64,000 bases of DNA from CAVRXQ01 sp963838845 (GCA_963838845.1 CAWISR010000002.1:248001-312000), one strand, 5' to 3'. Shown: positions 16,876 through 25,591, counted from the first letter of the stretch. A program made the numbers and translations. Notes: generated by a model not told the origin, from the sequence alone.

Positions 16876-16939
16876 AACCTCGACGAGGATCCGGCACGCG
16901 TCGTTGCCGCAAATCGCGGAGAAATGAAGGAGGGGTCGA

Positions 16940-17182
16940 TTGTCAACGGTTGAGAACGCGCTCGGCTTCGAACATGACATCAAACCGCTTTTCCGAGAGC
17001 GAGACCGCGAATCGATGATGCGCGTCCGTCAATTTGACCTCTGGGCTTACGACGACGTGCGTACGAACGCGCAGGCCATCTTGCGAACGCTCACCGATGG
17101 CCAGATGCCGTGCGACGGCGCGTGGCCTGCTGATCGGGTGCAGGTGTTCCAACGCTGGACCGAGACGGGAATGGCTCTCTGA
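16940..17182 (+). CDS. small conserved actinobacterial protein (FDLWAYDDV / MPCDGAWP type)
   Basis: This 80-residue protein starts at TTG 16940 with AAGGAGGGG six bases upstream, which decides the start. The sequence FEHDIKPLFRERDRESM...FDLWAYDDVRTNAQAILRTLTDGQMPCDGAWP...VFQRW is a recurring small family in actinobacteria that I recognise by pattern only. It looks like the tail of a heme-less cytochrome-c-like or cupin-associated module (single cysteine, no CxxCH). No function is assigned. Confidence 0.65.
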   Translation: MSTVENALGFEHDIKPLFRERDRESMMRVRQFDLWAYDDVRTNAQAILRTLTDGQMPCDGAWPADRVQVFQRWTETGMAL

Positions 17183-17230
17183 GCCAGCGCCGTTCGAGCG
17201 CAAGGCCCGCAGTTCGCGAGGTCTGGCTCT

Positions 17231-18166
17231 TCAGCTGAGGGGACGAAGCTCGCCCTCGGCGCTCGACGCGAGCAGCGGATCCCAGTCGCAAACGGCGCAA
17301 GCGTGGGTGATCACGGAGCGCCCGAACTCGACGGCGGCCTCGAGCGGGGCGGGGCTCTCGATCACGTCGTCCCAATCAAAGAGGTACTCGCCCAGATCCG
17401 GATCCCAGCGGGCCGGGGGAGGCGATACCACCGCGCCGGGGAAGCTCTCAGGGGCCGGGAAGGCGTAAGCGAAGAACGCGGCGCGGGAGTAGCGAGAGTC
17501 GCCTGGCCACCAGCCCACCTCTATCTGCTCCGCGTTCGCCGAGTTGCGGACGATGAAGGCATTCGAAGGGGGGTCCACCGCTCGGCCCGAGAAGAGGCTG
17601 ATCGCGAGGTCGAAGCTTCCCCACCAAGCGTTCACCGGGCTCGATCGACCGCGATACGGGGCACGTATCGCGGTGAGGGCACGAGCGGCTTGGGTCGCGG
17701 CCGCGAAATAGGTCGTGACCCGGGCCGTGTCGTAGGAGTGGTGATCTTGGTCTTCGTCGAGGGGAGTCGTCCATGGCACCTCCTGCGGCGCAGGGTTGAT
17801 GCGCAAGGGACCGACGAGCGCTGTGGTCGCGTCGAGCACCTCGCGAGTTACGTCGGCGACGGAACGGTTCGGCGTGAGTGGGACTCGACGTGACCGGCCG
17901 TCGCTGTGTTCGATCACCGCCTCATGTGAGCGGAGGTCGAGCGATACGACGAACGTTCCGGACCCGTTCGGTGCAGGGAGCGATGCGGTCTCCCATCCGC
18001 GCGCAGATAGGTGGAGGGCGGCGTGCTGCAGCTGCGGTTCGGGGGGCGCCAAAGTTGCAGCGAGCTTGCCGAGCACCTGGGTGTGGGCGTGGAGTGTGTC
18101 GCACGTGGCACTCCACTCGTCGTAGTTCAACGACGGCCATCGAAGACCCTGATCGAGCGGCGGCAC
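17231..18166 (-). CDS. DUF5996 family protein
   Basis: From GTG 18166, with AAAAGGAG seven bases upstream, this is a 311-residue protein, the family's usual length. Signature stretches are LRWPSLNYDEWSATCDTLHAHTQVLGKLAATLAPPEPQLQHAALHLSARGW, TPLDEDQDHHSYD, NAWWGSFDLAISLFSGR, EQIEVGWWPGDSRYSRAAFFAYA and the closing DLGEYLFDWDDV. The family is of unknown function with no membrane segment. It is divergent from a MarR regulator across 74 bases, so it is the likely target of that regulator. Confidence 0.85.
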   Translation of the reverse strand: MPPLDQGLRWPSLNYDEWSATCDTLHAHTQVLGKLAATLAPPEPQLQHAALHLSARGWETASLPAPNGSGTFVVSLDLRSHEAVIEHSDGRSRRVPLTPNRSVADVTREVLDATTALVGPLRINPAPQEVPWTTPLDEDQDHHSYDTARVTTYFAAATQAARALTAIRAPYRGRSSPVNAWWGSFDLAISLFSGRAVDPPSNAFIVRNSANAEQIEVGWWPGDSRYSRAAFFAYAFPAPESFPGAVVSPPPARWDPDLGEYLFDWDDVIESPAPLEAAVEFGRSVITHACAVCDWDPLLASSAEGELRPLS

Positions 18167-18206
18167 GGCGAGCTCCTTTTTAGATGTTCGATTTGTCGGC
18201 GGGCAA

Positions 18207-18225
18207 AATGCAATCCTTAAGCATT
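18207..18225. promoter_or_regulatory. candidate MarR operator
   Basis: AATGC (18207-18211), nine bases, GCATT (18221-18225), with a central CTTAAG, forms an imperfect palindrome 15 bases before the MarR start and between divergent genes. The size and position suit a MarR dimer controlling both promoters. Confidence 0.45.
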
Positions 18226-18240
18226 GAAGTATCATCACCC

Positions 18241-18732
18241 ATGACGACCTCCCAAGAACCGCGCTGGCTCGGTCAAGAAGAGGAACTGGCCTGGCTCACG
18301 CTGGTCTCCGTTCTGCTGACGCTGCCTGGAGCCCTCGACGCCCAGCTCCAACGCGATGCCGGAATGACCTTCTATGAGTACATGGTGCTCGCCGCACTGT
18401 CCAACGATCCCAACCGCTCCGTGAGAATGAGCGAGCTTGCTGTCCTCACCAATGGTTCATTACCGCGCCTATCGCAGGTGGTGACGAAGCTTGAAGAGAG
18501 GGGATTGGTCCGTCGACGAAGGGATGCCAATGATGCGCGTTGCACGCTTGCGGTGCTCACCAATGTCGGCTTGAGGAGTTTGGAGAAGGCCGCCCCTGGT
18601 CACGTTGGATCGGTACGACGACTGATCTTCGACCCGCTGACTCCGACCCAGGTCCGCCAACTGCGCAACATCCATGGGCGCATCAAGGCAGCGATTTCGC
18701 ACGACGACTCCCTCCTCGCGCAAGCCGGCTGA
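18241..18732 (+). CDS. MarR family transcriptional regulator
   Basis: From ATG 18241 this is a 163-residue winged-helix protein. DAGMTFYEYMVLAALSNDPNRSVRMSELAVLTNGSLPRLSQVVTKLEERGLVRRRRDANDARCTLAVLT covers helix 2 through the wing, with the RR..ANDAR.T wing typical of MarR. The N- and C-terminal helices form the dimer interface. It probably represses or activates the divergent DUF5996 gene and itself through the 18207-18225 site; the ligand is unknown. Confidence 0.9.
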   Translation: MTTSQEPRWLGQEEELAWLTLVSVLLTLPGALDAQLQRDAGMTFYEYMVLAALSNDPNRSVRMSELAVLTNGSLPRLSQVVTKLEERGLVRRRRDANDARCTLAVLTNVGLRSLEKAAPGHVGSVRRLIFDPLTPTQVRQLRNIHGRIKAAISHDDSLLAQAG

Positions 18733-18815
18733 GTCGGGCTGAGAATCGCATCATGAAGCGGTCGCCGTAGGTCTCGCGAGCACCACGGTCGCGACTTCGG
18801 CGCGATCATCTACAG

Positions 18816-19361
18816 GTGCGCGCAAGGTTGTGTCGACTCGTGCGCGACTTCCCATCCCTGACCGCGATCTGTTTTCTCGCGATCGCGACGTCGGGTACCG
18901 AGACTCTCCAAATCGCGACCGGTCTGCCATGCACGACGATCATCGTTTCCTCAGCCCCGTCACATTTCATCCACGAGCTCGGCAGGGGAAATTCGCGTCT
19001 GAGCATCGCGTTCAGGGCGCAACCGACGCGAGCCACCGCAGGGTCACCGGTGCGGTTCACCTTGACGATGGCTACCAATGACGCTCTCGGCGCGTTCGGT
19101 TACGACGTCAAGTTCGGGGACGGAAAGAGCCGAACAATTGCAGTACCGCAGTACTGCCTCGCCCCCCCGGGCAGGCCGGAGAGCGTGACGTGGCGGTTCT
19201 CCCATCGGTACTCAACAGCTGGGCGCTACCACCCTTCGGTGCTTGGGTACGTGAACTGCATCTCGGAACGTGCGACCAAGGCAATCACCGTGATCGTCAC
19301 GATCGACCCCGTCGGCAGTCGAGATCGACCGCTCGGCGCATCGCCGTTGTCAATTCGATAG
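18816..19361 (+). CDS. secreted protein with a PKD-like beta domain
   Basis: A 181-residue frame from GTG 18816. The first 35 residues contain a hydrophobic stretch (LTAICFLAIATSGT) that may be a signal peptide. The later part (FTLTMATNDALGAFGYDVKFGDGKS, then WRFSHRYSTAGRYHPSVLGYVNC) has the W.(F/Y)..F.HRY...G.Y pattern of PKD or immunoglobulin-like beta sandwiches, and two cysteines (QYCLAPP and YVNCISE) could form a disulfide. Start placement is uncertain because no good ribosome site is seen. Confidence 0.55.
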   Translation: MRARLCRLVRDFPSLTAICFLAIATSGTETLQIATGLPCTTIIVSSAPSHFIHELGRGNSRLSIAFRAQPTRATAGSPVRFTLTMATNDALGAFGYDVKFGDGKSRTIAVPQYCLAPPGRPESVTWRFSHRYSTAGRYHPSVLGYVNCISERATKAITVIVTIDPVGSRDRPLGASPLSIR

Positions 19362-19442
19362 CACTGCACGCAGTCGCCGAGTGAGGTGCCTCGCGGCGAC
19401 GCGATCAGCTTCCGATGAGAGTCGAGAACTACCCGCGTTGGC

Positions 19443-19745
19443 CTAGTGCTCGTCCCAGTGGCCAGCATGCGCCGCGTGACGGTGGTCACCATCGACGTAG
19501 TCGACGTGATCGCCATGGCGCACCTCTTCGTGGCCGCATCCGCTCGTGTGCCGATGCTCGTGGCCTTCGTGAATCACGTGGGTTTCCGGCGCGCACTCGT
19601 CCCAGTGCCCATCGTGTTCGTGATGAGCGTGACCGCTGTGGAGGTAGTCGGTGTGGTCGTCGTGTTGGACTGGGACGTGTTCACAGCCTGGTCCGTGGTC
19701 GTGCTCGTGTGCCTGATGCGGCTCGTGTTCGATGCTGATCATCAT
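19443..19745 (-). CDS. histidine-rich metal-binding protein, two-repeat
   Basis: A 100-residue protein with 27 histidines, three cysteines and many acidic residues. Two copies of a unit of about 31 residues are visible: CEHVPVQHDDHTDYLHSGHAHHEHDGHWDEC (split here only by inspection, residues 22-52) and the matching stretch at 70-100, sharing C.H..V.H.DH.DY...H.H..H.GHWDE. Such proteins are expected to buffer zinc or a similar ion in the cytosol. It overlaps the ArsR gene (ATGATG) and has AAGGAGG five bases upstream, so both are made together. A metal buffer under its own metal sensor is the likely logic. Confidence 0.75.
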   Translation of the reverse strand: MMISIEHEPHQAHEHDHGPGCEHVPVQHDDHTDYLHSGHAHHEHDGHWDECAPETHVIHEGHEHRHTSGCGHEEVRHGDHVDYVDGDHRHAAHAGHWDEH

Positions 19746-20113
19746 GCTTCCTCCTTGGCAACAAGTCGGTCGATTTGGTCTCTAGCCGACGAGGGCCGCT
19801 CAATCGTCTCGTGACCGTGGGCGACGGCGTCTTGGGCGATGTGCGCGACATGTTCGTCGGCGAGCGCGTACGCGATCTCCTTGCCGCGACGCGTTCCGAC
19901 GACCAGCCCGCTCGTGCGAAGCACACGCAGGTGTTGCGAGGCCAGCGCTTGAGAAATGCCGAGCTGCTGGACCAACTCGTGCACGCACCGCGCACCCCCG
20001 GTCAACTCCAAGACAATGGCCAGGCGGTTCGGGGTTCCGAGGGCTCGGAACAGCTCGCACGCCGCAGCAACGTTGCGGTTCGCGCCGACTTCTGCCGTCT
20101 CCGGTTCCACCAT
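19742..20113 (-). CDS. ArsR/SmtB family metal-sensing repressor
   Basis: A 123-residue winged-helix repressor from ATG 20113 (GTG 20116 is directly before it). FRALGTPNRLAIVLELTGGARCVHELVQQLGISQALASQHLRVLRTSGLVVGTRRGKEIAYAL covers helices 2-4 and the wing. The C-terminal helix ADEHVAHIAQDAVAHGHE has the D.H...H/H.H pattern of the alpha-5 zinc site in SmtB/CzrA-type sensors. Metal binding would release it from the inverted repeat that abuts its own start. It sits downstream of a zinc-type ABC importer and upstream of a His-rich protein. Confidence 0.88.
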   Translation of the reverse strand: MVEPETAEVGANRNVAAACELFRALGTPNRLAIVLELTGGARCVHELVQQLGISQALASQHLRVLRTSGLVVGTRRGKEIAYALADEHVAHIAQDAVAHGHETIERPSSARDQIDRLVAKEEA

Positions 20114-20114
20114 C

Positions 20115-20142
20115 ACATAAACATATTAGCGAGTGTTTATGT
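20115..20142 (-). promoter_or_regulatory. ArsR operator overlapping a probable leaderless promoter
   Basis: ACATAAACA (20115-20123) and TGTTTATGT (20134-20142) are a perfect 9-bp inverted repeat with a 10-base spacer. On the minus strand TAATAT (20127-20122) lies inside it as a good -10 hexamer, placing the transcript start at or within a base or two of GTG 20116/ATG 20113. There is no ribosome-binding site, so the arsR message is probably leaderless, and bound repressor would cover both -10 and start codon. Confidence 0.7.
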
Positions 20143-20265
20143 AAGTCACGACCCCCGGTGCACGGGTCCCGGTTTGAGGGCCCAACTCGCTGAACGCCTT
20201 CGACGTTCCCGACCCGATTGGCGTCGGAGGCTCCCGTCTCGCCCGTCACCTCGGCTCGCCGCACG

Positions 20266-21096
20266 CTATGCGACGGCGAGTTCGATGGTCGACGGTCGAA
20301 CGAAGTGGCGTCGCCGCCAGAACGCAACTCCTCGCCCCACGCCATAACAACCGGCGCCGTACATCCCGACGAAGAAACCGACGGGCCAGTTCGTCCAATA
20401 CGAGGAAGCGATCGCGAGCCACACCGTCAACAGCGCGAGGACGACCGAGAGACCGATCGCGACGGGCGGTCGGTTGGTGATCGAGCGGGCGGCGGCGGGC
20501 GGACCGATCATCAGGCTGAAAATGAGCAACGCTCCGACGACGGGCACGGTCATCGCCGTGGCAAGCGCGAGGACGACGAGGAACGCCATCTCCATGCGGT
20601 AGGTGCGAACACCTCGCGCTTCTGCGATCTCTGGGACGATCGATGCGAGCATGAGCGGCCGGTAGAGGAAAGCAACGGCGCCGATGCAGGCGATCGCGAG
20701 CAGCCCAACGGGCAGGATCTCGGTCGTGCTGACGCCGAGCACTTCGCCGAACAGCAACGAGAAAATCTCCGGCTCGTATTCGGTGCTCCTCGATAAAAAG
20801 AGCGCCCCCAGCGCGAGCATCATCACGAGAGCGAGCGCGGTGACGACATCGTGCCGACCGCGCCGACCCATCTGCCCGATTCCGAGCGCCGCGAAGAGGG
20901 CGAACGCCGCGAGTCCGAGGAGCGGATTGAGCCCGAGCAGGTTCGCTCCTGCCGCCCCAGCGAAGGCGCCGTTTGGGATCGCGTGCGCGGCGAACGCCGA
21001 ACCGCGCAGTACGACGAAGAAGCCGACGACACCGGCAACGACGGCGACGATCGTCGAGGTCGTCCACGCATTCATCATGAAACCGGTGCTGAACAC
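20266..21096 (-). CDS. zinc/manganese-type ABC transporter permease (second of two)
   Basis: A 276-residue ABC-3 family permease from GTG 21096, directly after the first permease's expected stop. About eight membrane helices are visible, with the family's VLRGSAFAAHAIPNGAFAGAAGANLLG loop near residue 28, TEILPVGLLAIACIGAVAFLYRPLMLASIVPEIAEARGV near residue 115, and VPVVGALLIFSLMIGPPAAARSITN near residue 185. It probably pairs with the first permease as a heterodimer, which is less usual than the homodimeric ZnuB arrangement. Confidence 0.85.
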   Translation of the reverse strand: MFSTGFMMNAWTTSTIVAVVAGVVGFFVVLRGSAFAAHAIPNGAFAGAAGANLLGLNPLLGLAAFALFAALGIGQMGRRGRHDVVTALALVMMLALGALFLSRSTEYEPEIFSLLFGEVLGVSTTEILPVGLLAIACIGAVAFLYRPLMLASIVPEIAEARGVRTYRMEMAFLVVLALATAMTVPVVGALLIFSLMIGPPAAARSITNRPPVAIGLSVVLALLTVWLAIASSYWTNWPVGFFVGMYGAGCYGVGRGVAFWRRRHFVRPSTIELAVA

Positions 21097-22042
21097 TCAG
21101 CCATTCCCTTCGGGCGGGATTCGAGGCTCGTCGGCAGCGAAGACCGCCAGTCTGCGGTGCCGGTACGTTCTCGCCGCGGCGCGCGATACGGACGTCGCGG
21201 AGTCCCGAGGCCAGGTAGCTCACGAAGATGATGGCGACGATGAAAAAGCTGACCGGCCAGCCGTTGTGCGCGGCACCCCAGTAGTAGCTGTCGTACGCGA
21301 GCAGAATGCCGAGCCACGTTGCGCCGACGCCGATCATTGCAGCGAAGAGCATCGCGAGACCGATGCGCTTCGTCAGCCGGAGTGCGATGGCCGGCGGACC
21401 GATCAACAGCGCAGTCGACAGGATCGTGCCGATCGCCAGCGAAGACAGCCCGACGGCGAGTGCGAGCGCCAGCATGTAGAGGACCCCTACGAGGCGCACC
21501 GGAACACCACGCGCCCTTGCGATGTCGTCGCTGACCGAACTCAGCAACAGCGGCCGGTACATGACCGCCGTGAGCACCAGGGCCAGTGCCGCGAACGCGA
21601 TTACGTAGGGCACCGTCGAGCTTTCGATCACGAAGATCGAACCGAAGAGGATCTGTTGGCTCGCTCCGGTGGTCGCGCCGGTCGTCGTGTCGAGGTAGAG
21701 AAACAACGCCGCTGCCCCGATCGCCGCGCCGAGCACGATCCCGGTCGCGAGGTCGCGTCCGCGCGCCCGACGGATGCCGATCGCTTCCATCGCCCCCGAC
21801 CCGAGAACGCCGCCCGCCACGAAACCCGTGAGGGGACTAAGGCCGATGAGGAGCGCCCCCGCGCCACCGGCCGTCGAGAGTTCGGTGAGCGTGTGCCCCG
21901 CGAACGACTGACCTCGAATGACCGTGAATATGCCGATCAACGCGGAGACGACGGCCACCACCGCTCCGACCAGGAGCGCGGTGTGGACGGGTTGGCTCGA
22001 GAAGAATCCCGGCCCGAATACCCAGTCGTGGACGCGCGCCAT
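21097..22042 (-). CDS. zinc/manganese-type ABC transporter permease (first), C-terminus frameshifted
   Basis: ABC-3 permease from ATG 22042. Conserved parts are VIRGQSFAGHTLTELSTAGGAGALLIG near residue 43, PYVIAFAALALVLTAVMYRPLLLSSVSDDIARARGVP, and SLAIGTILSTALLIGPPAIALRLTKRIG. After GLRDVRIARRGE (about 21180) the frame meets no stop and would run 598 residues, through the second permease gene to 20246. In the +1 frame the tail TYRHRRLAVFAADEPRIPPEGNG ends at TGA 21099-21097, directly before the next start. A one-base insertion in the CG-rich stretch near 21170-21190 explains this. The given span (946 bases) is not a multiple of three. Confidence 0.75.
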
Positions 22043-22044
22043 CG

Positions 22045-22887
22045 TTAGCCGCGCAGAAGCATCGGGCTCTCAGCGAGCGTCTCTTCATCGCCGCTTCCGT
22101 GACCGGCGACCACGAGGATGCGGCCGTGAACCTTGAGGACGTCGACGTGATGCCCGTAGAGCTCGCCCAAGACATCGGGGCGGACGACCTCGTCGATCGT
22201 TCCGCTCGCGGCGCGCCCTCCGGCCAAGTAGACGATCCGATCCATCACCGGGAGGAGTGGATTCATTTCGTGTGCCGACAGCAACACGGCGACGCCCTGC
22301 TCGCCGGCGAGGTGCTGCAGCAATTCGACGATCTCTTGTCCGCTCCGGATGTCGAGGTTCGCGAGCGGCTCGTCCAAGAGCAAGAGCCGCGGACGGCTGA
22401 TGAGCGCATGGGCAATGAGCACCCGCTGCTGCTCGCCCCCGGAGAGCTCTCCGACGCGCGCGTTTGCGAAGCTCCGCGCGTCGACCGCGTCGAGCATCCC
22501 GTCAACTAAACCGCGGCGCTTTGCAGAACCCATCGCGAATCCGAATTCGTTGCCGTCGATCCCGAGCGCGACGAGGTCCCGGGCGCGAAGCGGGAAGTCG
22601 GAATCGATCAGCGTCTTTTGGGGGACGTAACCGATCGAGCGGTTGCGACCCGACCGGGGCTTGCCCTCGACGAACACCGCACCAGCACTCTGCCGTTGCA
22701 GCCCGAGGATCACCCGTAGGAGCGTCGTCTTGCCGGCGCCGTTCGAGCCGATCAATCCGGTGAACTCGCCCGCCTGCAGTGCGAAGGACACGTTGTCGAG
22801 CACTCGGCGGCCCGCCAACCAGAGGTCTATCCGCTCGAGGCGCAGGACTTCAGCTGTCGCGGTGTCCGTCGGGTGCGGGCTCGTCAC
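22045..22887 (-). CDS. zinc/manganese-type ABC transporter ATP-binding protein
   Basis: A 280-residue ATPase: Walker A GSNGAGKTT near residue 50, Q-loop GYVPQKTLIDSDFPL, signature LSGGEQQRVLIAHAL near residue 150, Walker B LLLLDEPLANLD and H-loop SAHEMNPL. The extra C-terminal part (YGHHVDVLKVHGRILVVAGHGSGDEE) is typical of ZnuC-like subunits. It energises import by the two downstream permeases. It overlaps the binding-protein gene by four bases (ATGA), and the first permease starts two bases after its stop. Confidence 0.9.
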   Translation of the reverse strand: MTSPHPTDTATAEVLRLERIDLWLAGRRVLDNVSFALQAGEFTGLIGSNGAGKTTLLRVILGLQRQSAGAVFVEGKPRSGRNRSIGYVPQKTLIDSDFPLRARDLVALGIDGNEFGFAMGSAKRRGLVDGMLDAVDARSFANARVGELSGGEQQRVLIAHALISRPRLLLLDEPLANLDIRSGQEIVELLQHLAGEQGVAVLLSAHEMNPLLPVMDRIVYLAGGRAASGTIDEVVRPDVLGELYGHHVDVLKVHGRILVVAGHGSGDEETLAESPMLLRG

Positions 22888-23825
22888 AGGTGCTCAGTCG
22901 AGACCTTGTCGACGACCGCTTTCTGGATCGCTTGCACCTCAGCGAGCATCCAAGACTGGTAGTCGTAGCCCGGGGTGGGCATCGTCTCGTACACGCCGAC
23001 GACGGGTATCCCCGCTTTTTGCGCGGCCAGACGGAACGACGTCGTGAGCGCGTCGACGACCTGCTGGTTGTAGACGAAGACCTTCACCTTGTGGCGGGTG
23101 AGCAAGCCTTCCTCGAGCGAGATGTCCTGGGGAGACGGATCGACGCCGTTCATGATGTCCGCTTGCATGCCAAACGGGGTCAGGTTGTCGGCACTGATCG
23201 CCTGGAGCATGTAGTCGGCGACCGGTTCGGTGGTCGCGACCCGGGTGCCGGCGTGTCTTGAACTGAACGCCACGATCGCGTTCAACCAAGGAGCGAGCGA
23301 CGCGTCGAAGCTCTTCAGGTTGGACTGGAAATACGACGACGCAGAGGGGATGAGCTCGGAGAGGTCCGAGGCGATCGCCAAAGCGACCCTCGGCATCGTC
23401 TCAGGGTTGTACCAAAGGTGCGGATTCGGCGTGCTGTTCGGGAGTCCGAGGAGGGTCTGCACGTCGATGATCTTGCGCTTGGAGTTCGGCGAGGCCGACT
23501 CGATCTTGTTCATGAACGTGTCGTAGCCGACGCCGTTCTGCACGATGAGGTCTGCTGCGCTCACGACACTTGCAACGCTGGGGCTCGATTCGAACGTGTG
23601 CGGGTCGGTGTTCGGGTTGCTCAGGATCGACGAGACCGAGACGTACTTGCCCCCGATCTGTTCGATGACGTTCGCGTACTCGTTCTCGGCGCCGACCGCG
23701 AGGATCTTCGAGGTGCGGTGGTTCGTGGCTCCGGTCGTGGACGCACCGATGGTCGACCCGATACCGAAGACGACTATCGGGATCACCGCGCCTATCAGGG
23801 CTTTTGTGCGAAATTGCCTCGACAT
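22884..23825 (-). CDS. metal ABC transporter substrate-binding protein (cluster A-I)
   Basis: From ATG 23825, behind AAAAGGAGA, this is a 313-residue exported protein with a signal peptide to about residue 33. Metal-site segments are NTDPHTFESS, TPNPHLWYNPETMPRVA (two His ligands) and TTEPVADYML, where most ZnuA proteins have His and here Glu is present; VFVYNQQV gives the fourth region. The His-rich loop of Gram-negative ZnuA is absent. Zinc is favoured by the ArsR/His-rich neighbours, manganese remains possible. It is first gene of the operon. Confidence 0.85.
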   Translation of the reverse strand: MSRQFRTKALIGAVIPIVVFGIGSTIGASTTGATNHRTSKILAVGAENEYANVIEQIGGKYVSVSSILSNPNTDPHTFESSPSVASVVSAADLIVQNGVGYDTFMNKIESASPNSKRKIIDVQTLLGLPNSTPNPHLWYNPETMPRVALAIASDLSELIPSASSYFQSNLKSFDASLAPWLNAIVAFSSRHAGTRVATTEPVADYMLQAISADNLTPFGMQADIMNGVDPSPQDISLEEGLLTRHKVKVFVYNQQVVDALTTSFRLAAQKAGIPVVGVYETMPTPGYDYQSWMLAEVQAIQKAVVDKVSTEHL

Positions 23826-23866
23826 CTCGAATCGCTCTCTCCTTTTCGCAGCGACCAGACGCAACG

Positions 23867-23877
23867 ATTCTAAGAAT
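23867..23877. promoter_or_regulatory. AT-rich palindrome upstream of the metal importer
   Basis: ATTCTAAGAAT is a perfect 11-base palindrome in a locally AT-rich stretch (23867-23890) 42 bases upstream of the binding-protein start. It could be a promoter element or part of a Fur/Zur-type box; it does not match the ArsR repeat at 20115-20142, so the importer is probably controlled by another regulator. The rest of 23826-24043 shows no gene. Confidence 0.35.
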
Positions 23878-24043
23878 AATAATCACTCTCGAATCTGGGT
23901 CGCCAAAGCTCTCGACCACCGAAGCGACGGTCCGGTCTCGGACGGAGATCAACGATCTGCGCTCTGAACGCGTTTCCGATCGGAGAACTTCTCTCGACGG
24001 CCGCGACGTGTGGCGACGAATTGGCCGCCGTGTGTCTCGTCGC

Positions 24044-25381
24044 TCAGAGCAGACGCAGGCTCGCGGCCCTCCGATAGGCGTCGAGCGACTCGAGCGGCCC
24101 CGGCCGGCCGAGCAGGTAACCCTGGCCGCAGTCCACCCCAAGTTGTCGCAATGCGTCGAGTTCACCTTTCGTTTCGATTCCCTCTGCGACCACGGTGGCG
24201 CCAAGTTCGGGCGCGAACGTCACGAGGGCACCGACAAGGCTGCGGCGGACCGGATCAAGGTCGACGTGGCGAATGAGCTCCCTGTCAATCTTGACGATGT
24301 CCGGAGCGAGCTTGAGGATGTGGGAGAAACTAGAAATCCCGCTGCCGGTGTCGTCGATGGCGAGGCACACTCCGCGCGCGCGAATCGCCCACAGCGCTTC
24401 GCGGAGCAGGGGGTAGTCGTCGACTTGGAAGTACTCGGTGAGCTCTAGGACAACGCGGCGCGCGTCGCCCGTCCCGAGAGTCTCCGAAAATTCTGCACTC
24501 TCGATCGCCTGGGGACCGACGTTGACCGCGAGGTAGCAGTCTGGAGGTAGCTGATCGCGGTGGCTGAGCGCTTCGCGCACCGCGGCGCACTCGAGCTCGA
24601 TGCCGCGTCCGATCCGATGCGCCTCGGCGAACCAGACGTCCGGCGGTCGATACGGCTGGGGGTGGAAGCGAGCAAGCGCTTCGACACCGACCATCTCACC
24701 CGCTCGCAGGTCGATCACCGGCTGGAAAAGAACGGAGAGCTCGCTTCCACTGAGCACTCGCTCGACGCGCTGTTCGGCGTCGACGTCGACGACGGTGCCG
24801 GGGTTCAGTACGGACGCGACGAATCTCGTGATCCCGGTGACGTCTGGGCTGTCGTCCGACGTCGGGCCGGTGTGGATTTGGGCGAGCGTCGCGTCGGCGA
24901 TGCTGCTCAGCTCGAACGCCGTCATGATCGTCGCGGTGATGAGCTCGGCGAGCGCGGTCAAGGTCGCGACGTTTCGATCGTCGAAAGCGTCCCGAGACGA
25001 CGAGGTCACCACGAGCGCGCCCAACGGGTGAGTCTCCCGCCGAAGCAGTGGCACACAGACCACCGAGACAGCCCCAACGAGGTGCGCCGCCTCGCGGTCG
25101 GCCCGGGGGTCCGACGCGGCATCGTCGGAGCGGAGCGTCGAGCGGCTGCTCACGGCGAGTCCGGACAGGCTCTCGTCGACGCCGAGTCGTAGCCCGGTGG
25201 CGCTCGCGAGGGTGCCTGCTCCACACACACAGACGAGTTCGTCTCCGTCGACGAGCTCGACGAATGATCCATCTGCCGACGGGATGAGGTGAAGTGCCTC
25301 CTCGGCGATCCGATTCATGGTCGGAACCGGATCAATCGAGTTGGAGGTCGCCTCGTGCGAATACTCGCTGTCGCCGACCAT
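24044..25381 (-). CDS. GAF-EAL protein, cyclic-di-GMP phosphodiesterase
   Basis: A 445-residue soluble protein. Residues 20-155 form a GAF sensor (AEEALHLIPSADGSFVELVDGDELVCVCGAG to FDDRNVATLTALAELITATI). From about residue 205 an EAL domain follows: LFQPVIDLRAGEMVGVEALARFHP, YLAVNVGPQAI, VVLELTEYF, LAIDDTGSGISSFSHI, DIVKIDRELI, VVAEGIETKGELDAL and GQGYLLGRP. All acidic, Asn, Lys and Gln residues needed for metal and c-di-GMP are present; only the F of DDFG is Thr. It is likely an active phosphodiesterase. No GGDEF domain or partner is in the window. Confidence 0.9.
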   Translation of the reverse strand: MVGDSEYSHEATSNSIDPVPTMNRIAEEALHLIPSADGSFVELVDGDELVCVCGAGTLASATGLRLGVDESLSGLAVSSRSTLRSDDAASDPRADREAAHLVGAVSVVCVPLLRRETHPLGALVVTSSSRDAFDDRNVATLTALAELITATIMTAFELSSIADATLAQIHTGPTSDDSPDVTGITRFVASVLNPGTVVDVDAEQRVERVLSGSELSVLFQPVIDLRAGEMVGVEALARFHPQPYRPPDVWFAEAHRIGRGIELECAAVREALSHRDQLPPDCYLAVNVGPQAIESAEFSETLGTGDARRVVLELTEYFQVDDYPLLREALWAIRARGVCLAIDDTGSGISSFSHILKLAPDIVKIDRELIRHVDLDPVRRSLVGALVTFAPELGATVVAEGIETKGELDALRQLGVDCGQGYLLGRPGPLESLDAYRRAASLRLL

Positions 25382-25591
25382 GAAGGCGCCCCTCTCTGCT
25401 TCCCCGGTGCCACGCTGAGAGAGCTAGCTGGCACGCTAAGTGACTAACGGCCGTAAAAGCACCACTTTTAGTGGCAACAAAACGAAGGTTCTTTAGACGA
25501 TCTATTCCAACCCACGAAAGCAGCGCCGTTTATGGGCGTCATTTGAAGAGCCGGAACCGCTCGACGCGTTGGGTGCGTATCCTGCGCCGAG

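Noticed and set aside
19443..19745. Low-complexity shadow ORF
   Set aside because: Good ribosome site, coupling to arsR, a two-copy internal repeat and the metal context support a real gene.
20246..22042. 598-residue fused permease
   Set aside because: The second half shows no protein-like features; the real second permease is in another frame of the same DNA.
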